DNA of 64,000 bases from Camelus bactrianus (lineage: Eukaryota; Chordata; Mammalia; Artiodactyla; Camelidae): positions 5,719,001 to 5,783,000 of the forward strand of contig NC_133572.1 in the NCBI RefSeq assembly GCF_048773025.1. Reading direction: 5' to 3'. A program made the translations under genes and the position numbers. Shown piece by piece: positions 55,231 to 64,000 of the stretch. Each line of letters begins with the position of its first letter. The first letter of the stretch is position 1. Under the pieces are notes generated by a model. The model did not search any database. It was not told the origin of the DNA and was given only the letters and a program-made list of their open reading frames with translations.

Positions 55231-58200
55231 TTGTGTCAATTAAAAATTAAAATTTAAATTAGGAAGCCCAAACTGTAGAGAAGCTAGCATCTGCGGCATT
55301 GTACACCCTTTGTGGGTTCCCATACCTCCCCACTCACTGGCTAACTGCCAAGGGTCAGCTCGCTTTATGAGAAGGGAGAGAGTCAGCTACTCAGAAGCAG
55401 GGAACAGACAATTGACTTACCCAGGAAAAAAGTCCTGTAGTCTTTGTTGTTGTTGCTTTGTTTGGTATCCTTAATTTTTTTTTTAAATTTAAGTATAGTT
55501 GATTTATGATGTCTTATAGTGAAAAAGTCCCATAGGCTTATTGAATAGTCTTACAGGTGCAAAACCTTTGAATACATGTTAATTCTCAGAATCACTTGTA
55601 AGGCAGATGTACTGCCACCAATTTACAGTTGATACGTTATTCCCTTAGGATCACACGACTAGTGGGTGCTATGTCAGGACTGCTCTGAAACTAATACCAG
55701 TCCATTCATATGAAAACGAATAGGATGATATAAATGCGTATTTTATTATACCTACAACCGTGATTTGGGGTCTAGATACCCTATGCATAGATGGTACAGT
55801 ATTTTTTTAGTTTCTACGTGGCAAGAGTAATTATTCCTGCTCTATGTCATTAGAACATATAATAATTCATAAATTAAATTCATGATTTAATTTATGAATT
55901 ATTATACTTTAATTATTGGTTATTACATGATGTCAGGTCTTTCCTAGTTACTCTGAGATTGAGATAATGGTGACAGAAAAGAACACAGTTGTTTAATTGT
56001 CAAGTTATCACTTTCCGATACACAAACTGGTTTCTCTTAATAACCAATTAAGAAGCTGTCATTCATGATTTTACGTGGACATTTCAAAGTAATTTTTGTT
56101 TTCAACACATTGATTTTGATGTTAACAGCACACATTTTCATAGGCTTTTTTGTATTAATAGTACTTGATTTTTCTCCCCCCTCCACCTAAATCTCATCCA
56201 TTTTCAAGATTGGATGGATGTATGGATGTGATTTTATACAACAGGAAACAATGTTTTTCTATGCAGTTCTCATTACCCTTCATTATAACCCCTCTTGTTT
56301 GTCCATTTGGAAAACATATAATCATGCCGCTGACACCTCAATACCCCTAAATCCACTAAGTGTAATTCAGATTTTTTTCCATGAAAATATTTCCTTATAC
56401 TTGCTCAAAGCCCATCTATTACTTTTTAAAAGGGGATGAGGGGAGGAGGTGAATCTCACACACATTTATGAGCTCATCCTGAATTCAATCCCCATGGATT
56501 GTTATGATAACGTACTCCGAAAAGCTACACAGAAGATTTATGGCTAGGTAAACACACAGAAGAAAGAAAAAGGGAGAGGAAAGAGAAGAAGACCAGAGAC
56601 AGAGAAAAGAACTGCAGAACAACTGGGTCTGGAAAATACTAGAATCTTACTGAAAGTGATTGGACAAATTGAAAGAGAAAAAAAAAGCCCCGTTATCAGC
56701 TATTTTTAAAACCTTTGAGGGTTTGAGGTGAAGTGAAGCTTGTTTTGTCAACAGGAAGCTATGGGCCCTGCACCTCTATTTATATAAACAACATTTGCTT
56801 TTCCATCTTTGGTTCTGCCCAGAAGTTGTCTGACCGCTGCTTCTGGCTCTGGTTGACTGGTTTTTAGAAAAAAAAAAAAAAAAAAAGAAAGAAAGAAAGA
56901 GAAAAAAACAACACTGTGGCCATCTGTTCCTCTCTGCACCGCAGAGAAACTCAAGTCACTTTCCCTGGTGTTTCGTTAGTGAAAATGCTCAAGTGTACAA
57001 AGATTTCAATTTTTATTGGAGAGCTGTATTTTTAGCCAAATCTTTGCTTCCCTGAGCTGACTAAACTAAGGACTGTCCTGTCTCCCTGCCTGTCTACCCT
57101 GTAAGGTTCCAGGTCTCCCAGGTCCTCTTCAGCACATTTTGCAAATTCCCTTCACCCATACAGAGCTGTGAATTCCCATTTTCCAGCCTCCGGGTTCCCT
57201 TGCCCTGAAGTCAACCTGCCATCACTCTGCCGTCTCCTGTGCCCCTGTCTGGTACTCGTCAACTTCTTTTCTGTTTCTTCTCAGATTTCTTTTTTTCACT
57301 GGTACAGTTGCTTCGGTACAGAAGGAAGGGGGACCTGAGAGCTTGCAAGTTGCTTGTGCCTTCTGACCAGGTGTAAAGTAATTGGGGAAACATCAACTTT
57401 CACCACAAGTACCCTGAAGCAGAGGAGGGAGGAGCTTGCGGCTGGCAGCATATACGGCTTGATGTCATCAAAAGGATGGGCCAGAAGTGGGGAGACAGCT
57501 GGGGTTAGCACCATCTGAGTCAAACGAGTACTTAGAGAAAGTGCACAGAGCTCTGTTGAGACAGGAGAGTGCACACTTGAATTTTCAGAACTTGCATTCA
57601 AGGAGGAAGGAGAATTGCATGAAATATGGAAAAAGTTAGGCTCAGAGCAGGATCAACTCAGTTTGGGAAGAGGAAATAAGGGTAAAACTTACAGATAGGC
57701 AGGTAAGACTGCAGTTTCTTCAGGGTACCAGGAAGGCATTTAATCTCAAACTGCCTAATGACACTTTTACCAGATTTTTTTTTCATTCCAACATTACAGA
57801 TCCATTTAGTTCAAATAATTCTTCTTCATCAAAATATAAGAAGGTTGTCATTTGTGTTCAGCAGGAAAAAAAAATACTATTAATACCCTATTAGTGAGAA
57901 GTTTTCAAATCTTTTTTTGGGAGGAACAAGGAGAGAAAATGAGAACACTGGGGGTCTGAAATGGACCAAGAGTAAAAAGGAGCAAAAAGGAGAATGGGAT
58001 TCTGTAAATGAAGAGAGGACAGAGGGAAGGAACCAGGACCAAAACCAACCCCTGGAAACTGACCTGGCACTGGTCTCAGGAAAGTTCTGAGGGAAAGTAA
58101 GACTTTGTAAGGATGAGGAAAGAAAGGATGGACAGTGAATTAGAAGTGTTGATTTGCAGATCGGGAAGCGTGAAAAAGGCAAAGGATCTCAGCACAGTGA

Positions 58201-58500
58201 GAAACAGCCAAGCACAGGAATGTGATCACACAAAATAGAAGTGAGGGTAAAGCAGGAGACAATTGGGCCTGAAGTTGGCAGAAAAGAGAAGGCATTTTCC
58301 AGTGAACCGAGGAGGGGGCCCCATCTGGAGGAGAGTAAACCAAACTGGAATGTTGGAGAAAAACTGGTCAAGTTGCAGAGGGAAGGAGGCCCAGAGAAAC
58401 GTGAGCGATGTTGGCCCTCAGCTTTCCAAGTGGGATAAAACCATAAGTTCAGGTTTCTCTAAATATAGAAAAAGAAATAACCAGACGAAAGGCCACTCTC
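55231..58500. other. Intergenic, mostly unrecognised
   Basis: Short reverse L1 tips at about 55460-55520; a MIR-like stretch near 55540-55700; an A-rich run at about 56868-56907. No gene found. Confidence 0.4.
55858..55906. repeat. Perfect 22-bp inverted repeat with 5-nt loop
   Basis: Arms 55858-55879 and 55885-55906 are exact reverse complements; the loop is tcatg. Both arms are AT-rich (key core aattcataaattaaat). It lies in gene-free DNA between AICDA and MFAP5. Confidence 0.9.
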
Positions 58501-58574
58501 TTATTTATTTATTTTTTAAATCGAAGTATAGTCAGTTACAACGTGTCAATTTCTGGTGTACAGCACAGCCACTC
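58492..58574 (-). mobile_element. Very short LINE-1 3' tip with 8-bp duplication
   Basis: aagtatagtcagttacaacg and ctggtgtacagca, read in reverse, lie between GCCACTCT at 58492-58499 and 58567-58574. Confidence 0.75.
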
Positions 58575-59986
58575 TGTTCTGAGAAGGAAATTGGAAAAAA
58601 TAATTACTTAAAATGTTTCATTTGCAATACAATCTTGGGATTGGGTCTCTTTCTGGTGCGAAAGACTCCTCTTGTTCAATAAGCCATAGGAGGGTCAAGT
58701 TCCTGAAGAGACCCTTTAACGAACTCTGCGCCTACAAGTTGTCTCTACAGTGGCTACAAAATAGCCATTGAACGTGTCTGTCTGTTTACAAGCACGCTTG
58801 CTTCCAGAGATTAGGGCAGGAATTATACGCTCTGGGTCTTTTTCTAGCATTTCTCTTTAGTCAGTTGTTCAAATCCTATTAAACTAAGTTGGCTTCTTAA
58901 CATCAAGAATCTGGTCCTCATTTAGATGGTTTTTCAGCAATCTGGAAGGAATCCAACCCTTACCAAGTGGAATTCTGTCACACATAACTTGTTGTCTCAA
59001 AGTGCCCTAGTTTCTATTTAAATTCCATTGGCTTTTTTAGAAAGTTAGTGGGCTATTCAGATGAAAGCATCCGTAGTATATAATTTGCCATTTATGGTGG
59101 CATTTTGTCCTATTGCATTGTGGACTGCTGCCCTAATACAGGGTATTTCCTTCCTTATAAGGCAGACATGGTTGCTGTGAATTAGATTGCATCTAGGCTT
59201 CAAGAAATATGAATAATGCATTTGAAACTCAACTCATAGAATTAAAAGAAGCCTTAGAACTAACGTACATTTACCTGTCTCATGTTAACGATGGGGAAAT
59301 GAAGGAACATGGCTTATCTGGGGCTTCCTGGTTGCTGCCAGAGCCAGGATAAGGATGGAAGTTGTCTGAATATTGTGTTTCTGTTACTCTTTCCTGTAAA
59401 CCATTAGGTAAACTTTCAACCTGCCTATTAAAATTCAGGTCTGAATGCCCTTCTTAGGCCCCAAATCAGGCTATTCCAGAATCCATTTCCATTTGCTCAA
59501 TAATCTACAGATTTTGGTAAGTGGTGAGGTTGAAAGAAGTAGCAACAACTCAGGGCAACTCAGAGCAATGATACAGTTTCACATTAAACTGTCTCATGAG
59601 CTGTGGACATGGGCTAACCCCAATTCCACCGGAAATGAGTAAGTAAATGAGACTTTCTAGTCCTACTTGCCAACTGAACGGCTGCATGAAAAATTGAATA
59701 ATTTTATACTTGGCCCACGCCTCTCTCTCTAGCCTCAGCCTCTGAGCTTAGCACAAGACAACATTTTTGGAAAAAAAAAAGACAACATTTTTGGTCTTTA
59801 TATTATATATTGCTAGTCGGATTGTGTAACTCTTGGCTCTGCAGAATTTTTTAGGATTACAAAAATCATCATAACCTTCTCATAAAGAAGCCCTGCCAGG
59901 CAGATGTTAGGACAATCCAGCAAAGTAGTTAATAAGAGTAAAGTGGACTAGGGAGGTCAAGGGGGAGTTAACCTAGGAAAGTCTTG
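58575..59986. other. Intergenic / distal MFAP5 3' region
   Basis: No clear repeat or gene; the true end of the MFAP5 transcript is not visible. A minus-strand AATAAA lies at about 60153-60158, nearer the stop. Confidence 0.4.
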
Positions 59987-60150
59987 AATGGAAGATAAAT
60001 GAAGTTCTGTGGTTAGCTAAGATGGACAGTGATGGCTTCTTCTACCCTAAGATCTATCGCAGACAGATTCAGTAGTTAATGTCACTAACCTAAAGTTTAT
60101 TTTCCCTTGAAACTGTATGCAGAATGTTTGTGTAAAAGCCACATGGGAAT
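59987..60150 (+). repeat. 164-bp direct repeat, copy A (MFAP5 3' side)
   Basis: About 90% identical by eye to 60667-60831, same orientation, 680 bp apart. Both hold the stretch agattcagtagttaat and the stretch aacctaaagtttattttccc. This copy lies just past the MFAP5 stop, probably in its 3' UTR. Not a repeat family I recognise. Confidence 0.85.
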
Positions 60151-60404
60151 CATTTATTTACTATGTCTATGATACTGGGAAGCAGCAAAACCATGCAATA
60201 ATAGAGGCTGTGTTTTAAGTACTGAAAAGTGAGATAAATGAGTGAAAAATCAAGAAGTGGGGGCAGAAGCTAAACATCGCGAAGGCGCTGGTTTAAGAAA
60301 TACTCATGTCCGTGGGTTGGCTGACAGAGGTTGAATGAGGAGTTCCCTCTTAGAGCACTCTCTCCCTCCCACCCACACGTTCTTTCTTTCCTCTTCCTTG
60401 GTGA

Positions 60405-60517
60405 TCACAGACCGCTGGGTCTCTGAAAATTCACATTTTCACAAGGAGGAAGGCGGAAGTAGCTGGAGCGCCGGAGTCGCCTTGGGGGCAGACCTGCCAT
60501 CTGCCGGCACAGCTCAT
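60405..60517 (-). CDS. MFAP5: MFAP5 last coding exon
   Basis: 113 coding nt from DELCRQMAGLPPRRLRR to RPSGL and TGA; acceptor cttccag. It lies between two copies of a 164-bp sequence (59987-60150 and 60667-60831). Confidence 0.95.
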
Positions 60518-63500
60518 CTGGAAGAGAAGCAAAGAGCGCGTGAGGGGATGAGAACGCAGGAGGCCGCAAGGGCCCGCACTCCAGGGGGAGAGGAGACAGC
60601 AGGGTGTGTGCTGAAAGGGCTGGAGAGAAAGAGATCTGGGTTGGAAGCCCAGCTCTGCCCCTTCTAGAATGGAACATAAATGAAGATCTGTGGTTAGCTA
60701 AGAGGGACACTGATGGTTTCTCCTGCCCTAAGATCTACTGCAGACAGATTCAGTAGTTAATATTACTAACCTAAAGTTTATTTTCCCTTGAAATTGTGTA
60801 TAGAATGTTTGTGTAAAAGCCACAGGGTAATCTACTACGTACTAGAAAGTTTCTCAACTTTTCTGGACCTCACTATCCCTCTCTGTAAAACAAGCACTAA
60901 AACGTGCGTCTCAACACTGTGGTCGTCAAAGCGTTAACGTGAAAGAGTGCATTCAGAGTCCCTGGCGCAAGTGGTCAGTAAAGTTTAGAGTCTTTCATGT
61001 ACCTAGCTCCCAGTTCTTTTAATTGTGGACTTGTTAAATAGCAATTAAAAAAAAAAAAGAGAGAGAGGTCCAGTCATTCAGTATGTGTTTAAGTGTTTAC
61101 TATGTGCAAGGGGCTAACTTTAGCAAGTCCCCTGAGACGCTTGAAAGTGCCTGGAGTCCCAAAGACTCATCCTCAATGTCAAGGTGCTTCCCTTGCAGGT
61201 GGCTTGCACAAAGCCGGAGGGGGGCAAGCAGCAGGTTTCCTTCTGCGAAGTCAGCTACAGCTCTTACTCAGGCGCTCAGCACGAGGCCGGCTGATGAGTC
61301 AGAAGTGGCCGAGTCTGCGGTGTGTTCGCCCACCACAGCCATCGTTCGGGGCTGGCCAGGGCAAGGCGAGAAATAGCTTTTTCTCACCGTGCATGCTCTA
61401 TAACCACACACTTTGGACCCTTGTCATTGTTTTTTTTTTTTTAGTGAAATCTTTCTGCCTTCTTCTACCTGTGAAATGTCACAGTAAGCCATGTACATGG
61501 GTCTTGGGAGGGGCGGACTGTTTATAACGTAGTCAGTGTCTAGGCGTCCAGTCTACTTTTTATTGGTTTGTTTGTAAGCCCTATCCAAACGTTGCTGTCT
61601 CCAGATTAGTGGCTTCTTTTTAATTTTTAGAGTTAAGAATATGGCTGGAAACCAGTAGAGTCTATTCTTCGTAATGGCTGACTTGGCCTTTTCATCTAGA
61701 ACCTTGGTGAATGAACTTCAGAACGCTCTGAGAGAGGCTGGGGGTTACAAGTCTGGCTGCAAAGAGATCTCGGCGTTCTTTTCTCAGGGTTATGTATTTA
61801 TTAAGCATAATAGTGCTTTCCTTAGATTGTTTATTGGGGGTCACCTGGCGAGCAGGTGCTGATGGAAGTTAGGGAGTAACCTAAATCCCCCCAAAGCCAG
61901 ACTTTGGGTCTGTGCCCCTAGTTACCTCTCTCGCTACCGACCTCCCCACTGAAAAGCTGGACGGCACCTTACCTTTCATAACTTCGTGTTCTTTGCACAC
62001 AAGACGGGAGCAGACCTCGTTGTTGATGATGTACATACGCCGTAAACTGTCACAGTCACAACGTCACGGTGCAGGAAGGAGACAGAAAAAACAGCGAGAG
62101 GAAGAAGAAGCCTGGGTTGGCGATGCCTCTTCAACTCCCGTGTTCCCTGCCGTTCCCTATCTGTTCTCCCCATGTCTGGATTTCCTTACGCGTTTCAGAC
62201 TTCTTGCCTGCCCACTCTTCTCAGTGACACTGCACACTCTACCCAGAGTCAAACTTAATACTCCTCCCCACCATTTTCCACCTTCACTCTTGGATCTTTT
62301 ACTCCAGCCTCTTTATATGAGGTGCTAAACTTGATAAACCCAGAGTGTCCCTCATAGCTACGCCTCCTCCAGCCCTCACCTTCACTGGCCTCTAGCATCT
62401 AGATTTGTTAGTGAAACTGTTCTTGAGGGGAGGGTAGAGCTCAGTGGTAGAACACATGCTTAGTGTGCACGAGGTTCTGGGTTCAATCCCCAGTATCTCC
62501 ATTCGGGCAAAATAAATAAAGAAACCTAATCTCTCCACCCCCACAAAAGACAAACAAACAAAAACTGTTCTCTGTGTACCCCAATCAGACTCCAGGTTCT
62601 AGCTGGCACCTTCAGGAATAGCTAAGAGGGCTATGCTAAAAATGTCTGGCCCCCCCAAGACGGAAATTCCATGGTGGGTGCCCACTAAGTAGTTACTGGC
62701 ATGAAAACACTATCACGGGCGATGCTCTGGGTGTTCTGGGACCCTTTACCTCGTGAAGCATAACTGATGGATGCATTGCTTGACCGGCCGATGCACAGAG
62801 TAGAGTCTCGTGCAGGCAAATTTCTCATCGCGGCACTCTGAAGAAGCCCAATGTGAAAAGCAGGGAGAAGTGTAACAAACAGGCATGAACGCAGGGTTAA
62901 AGGGATGGAGGGGGGGAGATGTGGGAAAACCCAGAAAGTAGTCTCCGCAGAGGGTTAGTGTGAGTGGGGGCACGTGCTTCCTGCTCACCAAAGCGCGGCC
63001 ATGATAGAAACTGGCCACAGTGAAACTTAGGTACTTCCCTACCTGGAAGCAAAGTACATGAAATAATCTCTGAGGAAAAAGAGTCCTTCTAGGGTTATAC
63101 CAGTGGGCACATAAAAGATCAGAATGAGATGCCGACAGTCCCATTCTGAAGAACGTGATTCCAAGGTGGGCCAATAGTTCTCAACCCCAGCTGCACATCA
63201 GAATTACCAGTACATTAGAGAAAGCATGACGTGTGCAGTAACATGGAATCCTTGTGGTCACTTCCCTGCCCACTAACCAGCAGATGAAGTCCAAAGGTAG
63301 TTTAAGGAGACGACTGTTCTGGGACCCTGCAACAGTGGTCCTGTCTTTCCCCCATGATTTATAGAACAGGGGCTTGAAACAGTGGGATGAGGTGGGGGGA
63401 TAATGAAGAGCACTACAAATATTCTTTGACAAAGAATTGGAAATAAAATAGAAGAAGTACCAAGTATCCTCTCAAGAACAAGGAGGTAAGGAATCCTCAG

Positions 63501-63582
63501 GAAGAAAAAAAAAAAAAGCGTAAGAAAAAGATAGGCAAAAACCCAGTCATACCTGTGGTGGCGTTTTTATCACTGGGTGAGG
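60405..63582 (-). CDS. MFAP5: Microfibril-associated protein 5 (MAGP-2), 3' part: four coding exons
   Basis: Secreted glycoprotein that binds fibrillin microfibrils. Exons in gene order: 63582-63553, 62837-62750, 62046-61973 and 60517-60405, with GT-AG borders and matching phases. They join to SPSDKNATTE, then CRDEKFACTRLYSVHRPVKQ and CIHQLCFTS, then LRRMYIINNEVCSRLVCKEH, and finally DELCRQMAGLPPRRLRRSSY through to NFQRPSGL and TGA. This is the cysteine-rich matrix-binding domain and basic tail of MFAP5, recognised by strong likeness to the human protein as I remember it. NAT in the first exon seen is an N-glycosylation sequon. Signal peptide and acidic N-terminal exons lie beyond 64000. It sits upstream of AICDA on the same strand, as in mouse. 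Confidence 0.94.
60667..60831 (+). repeat. 164-bp direct repeat, copy B (last MFAP5 intron)
   Basis: Partner of copy A. The two enclose the last MFAP5 exon, so a local duplication placed a second copy of this sequence on the other side of it. Confidence 0.85.
61973..62046 (-). CDS. MFAP5: MFAP5 exon, matrix-binding domain
   Basis: 74 nt encoding LRRMYIINNEVCSRLVCKEH and EVMK, from acceptor gtgacag to donor gtaagg. Confidence 0.93.
62414..62571 (+). mobile_element. Camelid tRNA-Ala-type SINE in an MFAP5 intron, with target-site duplication
   Basis: AAACTGTTCT at 62414-62423 and 62562-62571 flanks a full SINE, in opposite orientation to MFAP5. Confidence 0.92.
62750..62837 (-). CDS. MFAP5: MFAP5 exon, start of matrix-binding domain
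   Basis: 88 nt encoding CRDEKFACTRLYSVHRPVKQ and CIHQLCFT, from acceptor cttcttcag to donor gtaaag. Confidence 0.95.
63175..63260 (+). repeat. Possible MER5-like hAT remnant in an MFAP5 intron
   Basis: agttctcaaccccagctgca and catcagaattacc resemble the end of MER5-type elements. Short and weak. Confidence 0.35.
63553..63582 (-). CDS. MFAP5: MFAP5 30-nt exon
   Basis: Read as CC then TCA CCC AGT GAT AAA AAC GCC ACC ACA then G, between acceptor ccttccag and donor gtatg. It matches human ASLSEKNTTAE in length and phase. Support is weaker than for the other exons because it is so short. Confidence 0.8.
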
Positions 63583-63590
63583 CTGGAAGG

Positions 63591-64000
63591 CAGAAATTTG
63601 ATTCAGTTATTACTAGTTCTGGAAGTCACTTCCCCTTAACTGTCATGTTGCCATACTCCTAGAGTTAACAGATGAGTTAGTAACTCTTTTCAGCAACGTC
63701 TAAAAGAAAACCCATAATGGGGTGTTTTGATCCAAAAATTAAAGCGATTTTGAAGTTAGGATGGGGAGTATAGTTTTGTCTTTCTCCTTTCTCTGCTAGA
63801 GAGTTGAGACATTCATTGTATGGAGAGTAGCTTTGTGTTTTTGTCAAGAAGCAAATTTGGTAGGGACACAAGGCAAAGAGCCAGCGCTTCATCCCAGAGC
63901 GAAGGAGAGAACAGACCATTATCCTGCTGCTGAAGCTCTTCCTCGTGAAAGGAAATCTCTTCTGTAAATTACATATACCATCATGGGTTCTTTGATAAAA
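63591..64000. other. MFAP5 intron; no further exon found
   Basis: No exon of the acidic N-terminal part could be matched on the minus strand here; such exons are short and may be missed. Confidence 0.4.

Noticed and set aside
63591-64000. Further MFAP5 exons
   Set aside because: Scanned the minus strand for the acidic N-terminal exons and found no convincing match with splice sites.

Overview
This is mammalian nuclear DNA, most likely from a camelid (camel, alpaca or llama). Four genes with vertebrate exon structure can be rebuilt by reading across GT-AG splice sites. About 19 copies of a SINE with a tRNA-Ala(AGC)-like head, of the kind I know from camelids (Vic-1 type), lie among them, with LINE-1, L2, MIR and fossil LTRs filling much of the rest. 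The species cannot be fixed from the sequence alone.

Layout from left to right: GDF3 on + (2348-6382, two coding exons, 364 aa). APOBEC1 on + (16514-22761, five coding exons, 236 aa). AICDA on - (46817 down to 39565, five coding exons, 199 aa). The 3' half of MFAP5 on - (63582 down to 60405, four coding exons, with the 5' end beyond the right edge). All rebuilt reading frames are open and all splice sites used are GT-AG, so none of the four looks broken.

The neighbours belong together by descent more than by pathway. APOBEC1 and AICDA are sister cytidine deaminases that sit tail to tail: AICDA edits immunoglobulin gene DNA in B cells, and APOBEC1 edits apolipoprotein B mRNA. GDF3 is a TGF-beta family ligand of early embryos. 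MFAP5 is a microfibril protein of the extracellular matrix. The order GDF3-APOBEC1-AICDA-MFAP5 is the one I know from mouse; in human AICDA/MFAP5 and APOBEC1/GDF3 lie about 1 Mb apart.

The 12.0-15.4 kb and 22.9-38 kb stretches are mainly nested old repeats: L1 pieces, LTRs of several families and SINEs. The 47-60 kb stretch between AICDA and MFAP5 has few genes and few strong signals apart from a perfect 22-bp AT-rich hairpin (55858-55906) and a GC-rich block (about 54.6-55.1 kb). A 164-bp sequence occurs twice, on either side of the last MFAP5 exon.

I found no bacterial-type system, CRISPR array, intact virus or unknown protein-coding gene. The most useful observations are the complete AICDA and APOBEC1 gene models, a miR-155 target site in the AICDA 3' UTR, the duplication at the MFAP5 end, and insertions whose target-site duplications can be read directly.
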